This document shows positions 55,343-63,789 of a DNA stretch of 64,000 bases, piece by piece. Position 1 is the stretch's first letter, and each line of letters starts with the position of its first letter. The DNA comes from Candidatus Saccharimonadaceae bacterium ML1. GTDB lineage: Bacteria; Patescibacteriota; Saccharimonadia; Saccharimonadales; Saccharimonadaceae. Where the stretch lies: the NCBI GenBank assembly GCA_030253535.1, contig CP124550.1:800134-864133 (forward strand), given 5' to 3'. The notes under the pieces were generated by a model, which searched no databases, had not been told where the DNA came from, and was given only the letters and a program-made list of their open reading frames with translations. Position numbers and translations under genes: made by a program.

Positions 55343-56401
55343 ATGCGCCTGCTTGAGTACGAAGCTAAAAAAATCCTATCAACGTACAGTGTCCCTATTC
55401 CGTACGGCGTGATTATTGAAGTAAACGACCTGCAAGCAAACATCACCGTCCCTGTTGTGCTGAAGTCACAAGTGCCGACCGGCAGGCGTGGTAAAGCAGG
55501 CGGCGTCATTATTGTACGCGAACCGAGCGACCTACAGCCTACTATTGCCATATTATTTGGTCGTACAATTCACGGGTTCACGCCGCAGAAGCTTCTTGCC
55601 GAGGAGCTAATTGACATCAAACGCGAGTTCTATTTCTCGCTTATCATCAATCGTGAGACTAGCCAGATTGAGCTACTCGCCAACACAAACGGCGGTATTG
55701 AAGTTGAAGAGCGAGACAGCGAAGCCTTCTTCCGCCATTCAGTTGATCCGCGCTCATTTGAGACATTAAGCGACGAACTGGCTGATTGTCTTGATATCTC
55801 TGATAAGGCTTTCTTGCTGCAAGATATTATCGTCAATACGTATCATTGTTTTATAAACAACGACTGTTTACTACTTGAAATCAACCCGCTAATTTTGACT
55901 ACGGATGGAACACTGGTTGCAGGCGACGCCAAAATTACGCTTGACGATGCAGCACTTTTTCGCCACCCTGAGTGGCATTTTAACGAAACGCCCGAAGGTA
56001 ATAACTTCGTTATGCTTGACCCAAACGGTACGATTGCAACAATCGCTAACGGCGCTGGGCTTGCGATGGCAACGGTTGACGCGGTTGCAGATGCCGGCTT
56101 TACACCCGCGAATTTTTTAGATATTGGCGGCAATGCTACGCCGCAAAAAATTATGGACTGTTTTCGGCGTATTGACACGCTACCGCATGTAACGGCAATT
56201 GTTATCAATATTTTCGGTGGAATCGTCCGCTGCGACGACGTTGCGCAAGCTATTCTGGACGCAAGAGAAACATTCCCGAACTTACCACCGCTGCACGTCC
56301 GCCTCGTCGGTAACCGCGCCGACAGAGCAAAGCAACTGCTCGCCAATGCCAATATACCGCTACACAGCACTCTCACTGATGCACTGGAGACACTTTCATG
56401 A
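55343..56401 (+). CDS. sucC: Succinyl-CoA synthetase, beta subunit
   Basis: The ATP-grasp half begins RLLEYEAKKILSTYSVPIPYG and contains the phosphate-binding and metal residues (DCLLLEINPLILT, E and N). The CoA-ligase half has GAGLAMATVD, ANFLDIGGNATPQKI and NIFGGIVRCDDVAQAI. It is 352 residues against about 388 usually. ATG 55343 starts just after the GT2 stop. It forms the CoA ligase with sucD, making or using ATP from succinyl-CoA or another acyl-CoA. No other TCA gene is in the window. Confidence 0.9.
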   Translation: MRLLEYEAKKILSTYSVPIPYGVIIEVNDLQANITVPVVLKSQVPTGRRGKAGGVIIVREPSDLQPTIAILFGRTIHGFTPQKLLAEELIDIKREFYFSLIINRETSQIELLANTNGGIEVEERDSEAFFRHSVDPRSFETLSDELADCLDISDKAFLLQDIIVNTYHCFINNDCLLLEINPLILTTDGTLVAGDAKITLDDAALFRHPEWHFNETPEGNNFVMLDPNGTIATIANGAGLAMATVDAVADAGFTPANFLDIGGNATPQKIMDCFRRIDTLPHVTAIVINIFGGIVRCDDVAQAILDARETFPNLPPLHVRLVGNRADRAKQLLANANIPLHSTLTDALETLS

Positions 56402-57258
56402 CACCAGAGCTATTCACCCATCGGAATGTCATCATTCAGGGTATTACTGGCAGTAGCGGCACAGTACACACCAAAAATATGCTCGCGTACGGCACGCGGA
56501 TCATTGGCGGTACGTCGCCAAATCAACAGATCAAAGATGTCCACGGCGTACCAGTCTACCGTACGATTGCCGACATCCGAACCAAGCATGATGTTGATAT
56601 CTCAATAATTTTTGTTCCCGCACCGCACGCCAAAGCCGCAGTCCTTGAAGCAATTGACGCGCATATTCCGCTCATTATTTGTATCACCGAGAATATTCCC
56701 GTTCACGACATGTTGTATATTACGCAACGATTAGCATGCTCGTCGTCAGTGCTCGTTGGCCCAAATTGTCCAGGTGTACTAATTCCCGGCGTCCATAGCC
56801 TCGGTATTATACCGACAGCACTCGCGACACCAGGCGACACGGCGATTATCAGCCGCAGCGGCACGCTTACGTACGAAGCGATGAGCCTACTCACCCAACG
56901 CGGCTTCGGGCAAAAATATATCATCGGGATCGGCGGCGATATGGTGCGCGGCATAAGCTTCACAGACTGCCTTGATCTCTTTGAGCACGACTCAGATGTT
57001 GCGCGTATCATCATGATTGGTGAAATTGGCGGCACGAGCGAGATTACTGCCGCCGATCATATTAAGCAACACATCAGCAAACCGGTGTATGCGTATATTG
57101 CCGGGCATCATGCACCACGCGGTGTACAGCTTGGGCACGCCGGAGCAATTCTCGGCACAAACGAGCTTGAATCTGCCGCCGCAAAGACAATTCGTTTACA
57201 AGCCGCCGGTGCTGTAACTGCGACATCAATCGACAAACTAATAGCACGTGTAAAATGA
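56398..57258 (+). CDS. sucD: Succinyl-CoA synthetase, alpha subunit
   Basis: The CoA-binding Rossmann start is VIIQGITGSSGTVHTKNML. GGTSP, GPNCPGVLIPG and the phosphohistidine loop GHAGAI (active His) are intact. Its ATG overlaps the sucC stop (ATGA), so the two subunits are co-translated. With 286 residues it is normal. Confidence 0.92.
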   Translation: MTPELFTHRNVIIQGITGSSGTVHTKNMLAYGTRIIGGTSPNQQIKDVHGVPVYRTIADIRTKHDVDISIIFVPAPHAKAAVLEAIDAHIPLIICITENIPVHDMLYITQRLACSSSVLVGPNCPGVLIPGVHSLGIIPTALATPGDTAIISRSGTLTYEAMSLLTQRGFGQKYIIGIGGDMVRGISFTDCLDLFEHDSDVARIIMIGEIGGTSEITAADHIKQHISKPVYAYIAGHHAPRGVQLGHAGAILGTNELESAAAKTIRLQAAGAVTATSIDKLIARVK

Positions 57259-57270
57259 TATAATAATCCC
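57259..57270 (+). promoter_or_regulatory. -10 box of leaderless GT2 gene (57271)
   Basis: TATAAT at 57259-57264, six bases, ATG 57271. Confidence 0.65.
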
Positions 57271-58218
57271 ATGAAAAAGACTATCTCTGTCCTCATTCCT
57301 GCCTATAACGAGCAAGCTGTGCTCGCGGCGCTTTTTGAGCGGCTTGATGCGCTTACAGCATCGGTCAAGGGCTATTATTTCGAATTCCTTTTTGTCAACG
57401 ACGGCAGCCGCGATGAAACGCTTGAAATCATCAAGCGGTACGCCAAAACTAACCGTCGCGTGTCATATATCAATCTATCACGCAATTTTGGTAAAGAGAT
57501 TGCTATGATCGCCGGCATTGACCACGTACAAGGCGATGCACTCGTCATCATTGACGCCGACTTGCAAGACCCGCCCGAGTTAATCCCTGATATGATTAAG
57601 CTATGGGAGCAGGGCTACGACGACGTCTACGCGCGCCGCAAAAGCCGCGATGGCGAAACCTGGCTCAAAAAGAAAACCTCGCAGTGGTACTATAAACTTC
57701 TGCAATCATCAACCACGATTCCGATTCAAATCGACACCGGCGATTTTCGCCTGCTTGATCGCCGCTGCATTGATGCGCTTAAACAATTTCGCGAATCGCA
57801 GCGCAATACCAAAGCCATGTTTAGTTGGATCGGTTATAAAAAGAAAGAGATTTTTTATGACCGCGATCCGCGCATCGCCGGCGAAACGAAGTGGAATTAC
57901 CGCAAACTTATTAATTTAGCAATCGACGGTATTACTAGCTTCACGACCGCGCCGTTGCGCATCGCTTCGGTTTTCGGACTAATCGTATCGTGCTTGGCGT
58001 TTTGCTACGTATTATACCTCGTGATTCGTCCATTATTTGGCGTGCCAACTGGCGCCGGCTATTCATCGCTGATGGCAGTAATTTTATTCATGGGCGGCGT
58101 GCAAATGATCTTTCTCGGCATTATCGGCGAATACATCGGCCGAATTTTCAACGAGACAAAACAACGCCCGCTCTACCTCATTGAGGAGTATCACCAAGCG
58201 CATGATAAAAAACAATAA
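57271..58218 (+). CDS. Polyprenyl-phosphate glycosyltransferase (GtrB-like GT2)
   Basis: SVLIPAYNEQAVL, FVNDGSRDETL, SRNFGKEIAMIAGI and IIDADLQDPPEL are the GtrB/ArnC-type GT2 motifs. Two C-terminal membrane helices (about 230-290) with GVPTGAGYSSLMAV and FLGIIGEYIGRIFNETKQRPLYLI complete the family pattern. It makes an undecaprenyl-phosphate sugar. The GtrA gene overlaps its 3' end by 17 bases. Confidence 0.93.
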   Translation: MKKTISVLIPAYNEQAVLAALFERLDALTASVKGYYFEFLFVNDGSRDETLEIIKRYAKTNRRVSYINLSRNFGKEIAMIAGIDHVQGDALVIIDADLQDPPELIPDMIKLWEQGYDDVYARRKSRDGETWLKKKTSQWYYKLLQSSTTIPIQIDTGDFRLLDRRCIDALKQFRESQRNTKAMFSWIGYKKKEIFYDRDPRIAGETKWNYRKLINLAIDGITSFTTAPLRIASVFGLIVSCLAFCYVLYLVIRPLFGVPTGAGYSSLMAVILFMGGVQMIFLGIIGEYIGRIFNETKQRPLYLIEEYHQAHDKKQ

Positions 58219-58612
58219 AATCATTCGCTTCGGCATCGTCGGCGCAATCAACACTGCGCTTGATTTTGGGCTGCTGCTTTTGTTTACGCACCTTGGGCTG
58301 CCAAAAATCGCTAGCAATACCCTGTCGACCGGGATGGCCTTTATTTTTAGTTTTTTCGCCAACAAAAAATATACCTTTCGTTCAAGCAGCGGTAATGTTA
58401 AACGCGAGATAGCGCTATTCACTATCGTGACACTGTTCGGGCTATGGGTATTGCAAAACGGCGTTATCTGGTCAATCTCACCGTTATGCGCCGCGTTACT
58501 GCATAACGAATCGCTTGCGCTTCTCGCTGCAAAACTCGCCGGTACAATCGTATCGCTTACCTGGAATTATCTCACGTATGATATATTAGTATTTCGAAAG
58601 GATATCACGTAA
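58202..58612 (+). CDS. GtrA-family membrane protein (copy 3)
   Basis: Four membrane helices and the GtrA pattern (RFGIVGAINTALDFGLLLLF, FIFSFFANKKYTF, LTWNYLTYDILVF). ATG 58202 overlaps the GtrB-like gene. It would flip the lipid-linked sugar made by that enzyme. It is only distantly like the 36-40 kb pair of copies. Confidence 0.88.
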   Translation: MIKNNKIIRFGIVGAINTALDFGLLLLFTHLGLPKIASNTLSTGMAFIFSFFANKKYTFRSSSGNVKREIALFTIVTLFGLWVLQNGVIWSISPLCAALLHNESLALLAAKLAGTIVSLTWNYLTYDILVFRKDIT

Positions 58613-59703
58613 TGCATATTGCAATTGACGCGCGCGTTATTAACTCCGGCACAGGTACATACATCGTTAAGCTGCTGGAGTATTTGCAGCAAATTGACAA
58701 CGAAAATTCTTATAGCATACTCGTACGCGCTAAGGACAAGCACTACTGGCAGCCAGCAAGACCAAACTTCACCGTGCGCATAGCGGAGTTTGATAACTAT
58801 TCATTCGCCGAGCAGATCGGCTTCAAGCGTTACCTCGACGAACTCAAACCGGATTTAGTGCACTTTTGCATGCCGCAACAGCCGATTTTATACCGCGGCA
58901 AGCACGTTACGACTGTGCACGATATGACATTGTTCAAAACCTACAATTCCGACAAAAATTGGTTGCTATATCATGCTAAGCAGCTCGTTGGACGCTTCGT
59001 GTTTAAGCGTGTGGCGCATACAAGCAACCATATTATCACAATCTCTGAGACGACTAAGCGCGAATTTCAAGCGTTTACGAACATTCCCGACGACAACATA
59101 ACGGTGATTTACGAGTCGGGCGAAATTCATAAGGGGGCGCTTAAACCGTATCGCGAGTTGCCATTTCATAACTTTATCATGTATGTCGGACAGCAGCCAG
59201 ATTATAAAAACCTCCGGCGTTTAGCGGCCGCGCATCAACAATTACTGAAAAAATACCCCGATCTAGGGCTGGTATTTGTCGGGCGTATGAACCGCGACAC
59301 GAAGATAAACAAAGCGTTTTATGAAAAACAAGGCTATCGCAATATTCACTTTACAGGATTCTTGCCCGACGAACAACGCGACTGGCTACTCACGAAAACT
59401 GCTGCATATGTTTTTCCATCGCTCATGGAAGGGTTTGGCTTGCCGCCACTTGAAGCGATGGCATACGGTACGCCAGTCGTTAGCAGCAATGCGTCATGTA
59501 TGCCCGAGATTTTAGGCGATGCCGCCGAATATTTCGATCCGCTTGATACCGACGATATGGCCGCTGCAATTGAACGTGTCATTACTAATCCAAAAAGACG
59601 CCGCGCGCTCATTAAAAAAGGCACGGTGCAAGTCGCCAAGTATTCCTGGCGGCGTATGGCGGAAGAAACACATGCGGTGTATATGAAAGTGCTACAGCCG
59701 TAG
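58612..59703 (+). CDS. GT4-family glycosyltransferase (mannosyltransferase-like)
   Basis: GT-B enzyme beginning IAIDARVINSGTGTYIVKLLEYL, with TVHDMTLFKTYNSD, TISETTKREF, FIMYVGQQPDYKNLRRL and the donor site FPSLMEGFGLPPLEAMAYGTPVVSSNASCMPEILGDAAEYF (read in overlapping parts, E-x7-E). It is 363 residues. The start shares one base with the GtrA stop (TAATG). The 3' end overlaps the convergent TIM44-like gene by 12 bases. Confidence 0.92.
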   Translation: MHIAIDARVINSGTGTYIVKLLEYLQQIDNENSYSILVRAKDKHYWQPARPNFTVRIAEFDNYSFAEQIGFKRYLDELKPDLVHFCMPQQPILYRGKHVTTVHDMTLFKTYNSDKNWLLYHAKQLVGRFVFKRVAHTSNHIITISETTKREFQAFTNIPDDNITVIYESGEIHKGALKPYRELPFHNFIMYVGQQPDYKNLRRLAAAHQQLLKKYPDLGLVFVGRMNRDTKINKAFYEKQGYRNIHFTGFLPDEQRDWLLTKTAAYVFPSLMEGFGLPPLEAMAYGTPVVSSNASCMPEILGDAAEYFDPLDTDDMAAAIERVITNPKRRRALIKKGTVQVAKYSWRRMAEETHAVYMKVLQP

Positions 59704-61050
59704 TTCTTTGAATGCTTTATGCACCAAATCAAGCATTATGCCGTAGGTCGCAACATCGGTGCCACGCTCATCGGTATAGAGATAGATTACGTTGTCTACC
59801 ACTTCAATCGTCACCGCGAACGGCAGCGCCGCGAGCTGTTCCATATACGTTGGATTAAGCAGTTCAAAACTTGTCGCCTGCTCAGCATTTGACGCGTACA
59901 CTTCATACTGCTGATTAAATTGAATCCACTCGGTTTCAATACGCTCTAATCCACGCGTGTTAATATTTGAGCTCTGTTTGCGGTGGACGATAATGTTACC
60001 GTACGTTTTTGGTACATTCACCTGCGCAATTACCCGCGGCTGCGCACCATTAAATGCAGCGTACGTGTATAATTGCACTAACAGCGACTCTTTATACAAC
60101 CCCACGGCATGGTTATTAATATCTGAGACGCCAAACTTTGCCTGCCCAAACAATTGTCCGCGCTCCGGTATGAATAGCCAACCCATATCAACGCTGTAAC
60201 AATACTTATTACGCGCCGCAAACGCCGCCAGCTCATTATTATAGGCATCCATGTCTGCTGTTGCCTGACCGATATCGGCAAGCAGCCATGTTGATCCGCT
60301 CCGTGCAAATGTCCAATATTCCGTGAATGAGCTGTTGTCTGTAAAAATCGCCGCGTTTGCCGCCGTATTGATAAGCGTATCTTTAGCGCGCGCCGTAATA
60401 CCTATCGTCACTCGGTCGTTCGCGTCATTCTGGTCATCATGAACCTGCATAACAACTGCTTCATCAATCACAATATCTTCCATCGTGTTTGTGCGCTGCA
60501 TTAGTTGCAACGTGTATATAAAGAGCGATGCGTGGTAGTGATAACCCTCGGTCATATATTGCTTCATTGATTCGGTATCTTGGCGCGACCAATCGTACTG
60601 ATAGCGCATAAATGTCTGTTTAGCAAAATCAACAAGCTGTGCCTCATCCCACATTGGATCGTTTGCTGCTGCTCGCTTGAGTCGCTGTTTGACCTCCGCC
60701 GACTGCTTCAGCACTTCGCTAAACCAATTAAATAAGCCAGCTGGCGCACCAATAATTGCCCCTAATGCGACAATAGAACCAAAGAAGCCGCTACCAAACA
60801 TCGCGAAACACGCAATCGCCCATATAATAGACAGTGGCCATGTAATCACATGAGCGAGCAACGATGCAGCGCCAGACTCTGACGGTAATTTGCGGCGTAA
60901 AAATGCGCCAAGTCCGTGTGTCGGCACGTAACCGACTAGCGCAAGAAAGACAATCCCATCGCCATCGCCTCCTGAAGAGCCACCGCCGCCCGATCCGCCG
61001 CCGCCTGCGCGCGCAAAAAGCTCAAGGGCTGCGGATATAATCTGAACCAT
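59692..61050 (-). CDS. TIM44-like/DUF3137-type membrane protein
   Basis: A short Gly/Ser-rich extracytoplasmic start (RAGGGGSGGGGSSGGDGDG) and two or three membrane helices are followed by a soluble domain with the TIM44/calcineurin-like fold features (DEAQLVDFAKQTFMRYQYDW, then SFTEYWTFARSGSTWLLADIGQ), and a C-terminal DUF3137-like region. Such proteins accompany LemA in many bacteria. It lies directly downstream of lemA on the same strand. Role unknown. Confidence 0.78.
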   Translation of the reverse strand: MVQIISAALELFARAGGGGSGGGGSSGGDGDGIVFLALVGYVPTHGLGAFLRRKLPSESGAASLLAHVITWPLSIIWAIACFAMFGSGFFGSIVALGAIIGAPAGLFNWFSEVLKQSAEVKQRLKRAAANDPMWDEAQLVDFAKQTFMRYQYDWSRQDTESMKQYMTEGYHYHASLFIYTLQLMQRTNTMEDIVIDEAVVMQVHDDQNDANDRVTIGITARAKDTLINTAANAAIFTDNSSFTEYWTFARSGSTWLLADIGQATADMDAYNNELAAFAARNKYCYSVDMGWLFIPERGQLFGQAKFGVSDINNHAVGLYKESLLVQLYTYAAFNGAQPRVIAQVNVPKTYGNIIVHRKQSSNINTRGLERIETEWIQFNQQYEVYASNAEQATSFELLNPTYMEQLAALPFAVTIEVVDNVIYLYTDERGTDVATYGIMLDLVHKAFKELRL

Positions 61051-61071
61051 TGAGCTTTTCCTCTGCTTTTA

Positions 61072-61653
61072 CTAAAACTTTACGTTGACCGGCTGTTCAA
61101 CTGCAGCGCGCTCGCTCTCGCTGACGTCAAAGAATTCTTTATCAGCGTGAAATCCGAGCATACCGGCAAAAATATTCGTTGGGAATACTTTGCGTTTAGT
61201 GTTAAATTGCGTAACGACCGCATTGTAAAACCGGCGCGATGCGGCAATTTTATCCTCCGTGTCGGTAATCTGATCTTGCAAATCCGTGAAGTTCTGCGAC
61301 GCTTTCAATTCTGGGTAGTTTTCCGAGACCGCAAACAGGCTCTTAAGGGCACTTGTTAGCTCGCCGTCTGCTTTAGCAGCATCATGCGGCGTTGTTGCGT
61401 TCATAATTGACGCGCGCGCTTCGGTAACTTTTTCAAATACGCCTTTTTCGTGTGCAGCGTAACCTTTAACAGTTTCTACTAAGTTTGGAATCATATCGGC
61501 GCGCCGCTTCAATTGCACCGTGATACCGCTCCATGCTTCTTCAACTTTAATATTAAGCTTAACGAGTCCGTTATACATTGCGATCAATGCGCCGGCAATC
61601 GCTACAACCGCCACAATAACAACGAGCAAAACTACTAACAATACACCTGTCAT
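61072..61653 (-). CDS. lemA: LemA family protein
   Basis: N-terminal membrane helix (about 3-27), then the LemA helical domain: MYNGLVKLNIKVEEAWSGI, QLKRRADMIPNLVETVKGYAAHE, YPELKASQNFTDLQDQ and ASRRFYNAVVTQFNT. The 193-residue length fits. LemA proteins have unknown function. AAAGGATAA precedes the ATG. Confidence 0.93.
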   Translation of the reverse strand: MTGVLLVVLLVVIVAVVAIAGALIAMYNGLVKLNIKVEEAWSGITVQLKRRADMIPNLVETVKGYAAHEKGVFEKVTEARASIMNATTPHDAAKADGELTSALKSLFAVSENYPELKASQNFTDLQDQITDTEDKIAASRRFYNAVVTQFNTKRKVFPTNIFAGMLGFHADKEFFDVSESERAAVEQPVNVKF

Positions 61654-61694
61654 ACCTATTATCCTTTCTTACGCTAGGTTATATATGTAGTATA

Positions 61695-62156
61695 TCATGA
61701 ACTAGCCTGTGCAATCACGATGTAGCGATCGCGCCCTTCGCCTTCGGAATAGGTGCGAATATCGCTATATTCAGTAGCGACGCGGTGCACGATTCGGCGG
61801 TCGGCAGCATTGATGTGCGCAATGTGCGAGTCGCCGCTGCGGCGCACTTCTTCAATCCAACCGCGCGCTTTTTCGGCAACTTTCTCTTCACGTTGCTTTT
61901 TGTAGTTTGCAACGTCAACGACAGCGTGCGTAAGCGCTGCACCTTTATTATGAAGCGCTGTCATCACAATATATTGAAGACTACGCAATGTTTCGGCATT
62001 ATGCCCGATTAGGATACTGTTCAAATCGCTACTTTCAACGGCGAGCGCAATCATATCGTCTTCAATATGCGCTTCAACGGCAATATTTTCGCCGAAAAAC
62101 GACACAATATCCTCAACGAGCTTGCGTGCAAATTCAACTGATTCTTCTCGATCCAT
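61695..62156 (-). CDS. jag: Jag/SpoIIIJ-associated RNA-binding protein (KH-R3H)
   Basis: The KH part (VEAHIEDDMIALAVESSDLNSILIGHNAETLRSLQYIVMTAL) is followed by the R3H helix region (VDVANYKKQREEKVAEKA, then ARGWIEEVRRSG) and VATEYSDIRTYSEGEGRDRYIVI. It binds RNA and accompanies YidC in membrane protein insertion and envelope synthesis. The Jag-N domain is missing, as in many short homologs. It lies eight bases downstream of yidC. Confidence 0.93.
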   Translation of the reverse strand: MDREESVEFARKLVEDIVSFFGENIAVEAHIEDDMIALAVESSDLNSILIGHNAETLRSLQYIVMTALHNKGAALTHAVVDVANYKKQREEKVAEKARGWIEEVRRSGDSHIAHINAADRRIVHRVATEYSDIRTYSEGEGRDRYIVIAQASS

Positions 62157-62164
62157 AGCTTCTC

Positions 62165-63109
62165 CTATCCTTTCGCTTTTATCCGCGTGACATGACCCTC
62201 GCGCGCCTGTTTTGCGCGTTCGGCGCCTGTTTTCTTGCGCTGATTTTTTTCTCCTTTTGTCGAGCTTTTTTTGGTTTTTATCGCTTCGTCGGCAATTTCA
62301 TCAAGTTCGCCAACATCTTTTTTCAAGAGGTAGTGTTGTTGTGCTACTGCCGATAAGTTTGAAATCGTGTAATAGAGCGCAAGCGCGCCTGGCAACCCTA
62401 CCATAATCATAAACATCATAACCGGCATAAATTTCATCATGCCGCGCGTCATTGCGCTGCTCATCTCGCTCGGGTCAGCTTGTTTGCCGTCTGCTGCCTC
62501 CGCCATAAGATCGCGCAGTTTTTTGCCTTTGCTATCTGCCGGCATAGTTTGTCTCGACATAACATACTGCGTCAGTGCCGAAATCACCGCTAGGGCAAGG
62601 AGCACCAAATCAACGCTACCGTTGCTAAACGTTGTTTTCGTCAAATCAATAAACCCAAGCATCGTGTGATTAAAGTTCTCGGGGTGCTCAATCACCGCTT
62701 TGATCGCATCAATATGCTTAAACGGCTCGTAAATATGCTGCGCTACCTGATCGCGGTGCAAGGTAATGACACGGATCACCTGGAATAATGCGATGAAAAT
62801 CGGCAGCTGGATAATTAAAATGAAAATAGAGCGCAGCGGCTTAATGCCGTAGCGCTTGTACAGCTCCATCTGTTGCAGCGCTTCAATTTGCTTATTACCC
62901 TTAGCGTTTTTCTTAATTTTCGCTAATTCCGGCTGCAATTTGCGCATCGCTTTTGTTTGGTGCAACTGGTTTTTCACGAGCGGATACATTAACAGACGTA
63001 CGATAATTGTAAAAATAATGAGCGCAACACCGAAATCGCCGCCAGGCACGGCACTGTAAATGAGCATCAGCGCATTGAAAATCGGATTTACTACGATCGT
63101 CTCAAACAA
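62165..63109 (-). CDS. yidC: Membrane protein insertase YidC
   Basis: YidC inserts membrane proteins with or without SecYEG. There are five membrane helices: FGVALIIFTIIVRLLMYPLV with the conserved Arg in the hydrophilic groove, IFILIIQLPIFIALFQVIR, the middle helices, and FMPVMMFMIMVGLPGALALYYTISNLSAVAQQ. A basic C-terminal tail (KKSSTKGEKNQRKKTGAERAK) binds ribosome. The 314-residue length and missing large periplasmic domain fit Gram-positive-type YidC. A minus-strand TATACT and a GGAGAG precede the ATG. Confidence 0.95.
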   Translation of the reverse strand: MFETIVVNPIFNALMLIYSAVPGGDFGVALIIFTIIVRLLMYPLVKNQLHQTKAMRKLQPELAKIKKNAKGNKQIEALQQMELYKRYGIKPLRSIFILIIQLPIFIALFQVIRVITLHRDQVAQHIYEPFKHIDAIKAVIEHPENFNHTMLGFIDLTKTTFSNGSVDLVLLALAVISALTQYVMSRQTMPADSKGKKLRDLMAEAADGKQADPSEMSSAMTRGMMKFMPVMMFMIMVGLPGALALYYTISNLSAVAQQHYLLKKDVGELDEIADEAIKTKKSSTKGEKNQRKKTGAERAKQAREGHVTRIKAKG

Positions 63110-63179
63110 AACATCTCTCCTCGTCGTATTATCTAGTGTAAGTATACCATCTTTTCGCCGCTTTACCTATTTCGCTCCA

Positions 63180-63524
63180 TTATCGAGGACACGCCTGGCG
63201 AAGCAGCTGCACGACGAGCGAATCAAGCTCGACGGCGGGCATCGTTAGCACCTCGGCGCTTGTAACAATCACTGCCAGATCGCCAGCGTTTGACAAATTC
63301 GGCAATTCCCGGCGGATACATTCGTATATGCGGCGGCGGATTCGGTTGCGCCGAACAGCCGATTTATATATTTTCTTACTTACTACCACCGCAAACCGCG
63401 GATATTTTCGACGCGGATTAGCAATATATTTCACCGTTAAACAACGCGAACGAATTGCTCTCCCGTTGCGGTAAAGGTAACCGAGGCTGCCGTGCCCGTG
63501 AAATCGATAGGTTGCTGCAAGCAT
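63180..63524 (-). CDS. rnpA: Ribonuclease P protein component
   Basis: This basic 114-residue protein assists RNase P RNA in 5' tRNA processing. FAVVVSKKIYKSAVRRNRIRRRIYECIR contains the RNR motif (central R-R-N-R), and DLAVIVTSAEV is the last strand. It is translated from its own leaderless promoter after a terminator that follows rpmH. Confidence 0.95.
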   Translation of the reverse strand: MLAATYRFHGHGSLGYLYRNGRAIRSRCLTVKYIANPRRKYPRFAVVVSKKIYKSAVRRNRIRRRIYECIRRELPNLSNAGDLAVIVTSAEVLTMPAVELDSLVVQLLRQACPR

Positions 63525-63540
63525 ACTAAAGTATTATAGC
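63525..63540 (-). promoter_or_regulatory. rnpA promoter, leaderless layout
   Basis: On the minus strand TGC-TATAAT (TATAAT at 63538-63533) with eight bases to ATG 63524. Confidence 0.65.
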
Positions 63541-63542
63541 AA

Positions 63543-63576
63543 TAATAACGCCGCTTCTTTGCTAGCGGCGTTATTA
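63543..63576 (-). terminator. Hairpin between rpmH and rnpA
   Basis: A 13-base perfect stem (TAATAACGCCGCT with AGCGGCGTTATTA) around an eight-base loop. It lies seven bases after the rpmH stop. The T-rich tract after the stem is only modest, so termination may be partial. Confidence 0.7.
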
Positions 63577-63582
63577 CCCTCT

Positions 63583-63720
63583 TTAGAGCGCGATCCGAGC
63601 GCGACCTTTCGCCTGGCGGCGTTTGAGAACGGCGCGTCCAGCTTTAGTCGCCCGGCGCGCACGATAACCGTGTGTTTTCGCGCGGTGGCGAGTGTGTGGT
63701 TGATATGTTCGCTTTGGCAT
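63583..63720 (-). CDS. rpmH: Ribosomal protein L34
   Basis: The 45-residue product [20 protein letters not shown]... with the [11 protein letters not shown] end is bL34. Longer readings upstream have no support. A TTGAAC-17-TATAAT promoter lies nine bases before the ATG. L34 is a classical origin neighbour. Confidence 0.96.
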   Translation of the reverse strand: MPKRTYQPHTRHRAKTHGYRARRATKAGRAVLKRRQAKGRARIAL

Positions 63721-63758
63721 ATTATCGGTATTATAGCAAAAATTATCGCTCAGTTCAA
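63721..63758 (-). promoter_or_regulatory. rpmH promoter
   Basis: TTGAAC (63758-63753), 17 bases, TATAAT (63735-63730), nine bases to the ATG. Confidence 0.7.
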
Positions 63759-63789
63759 TATAGGCTTGCTTTGTTGTCGAAAATATCGC

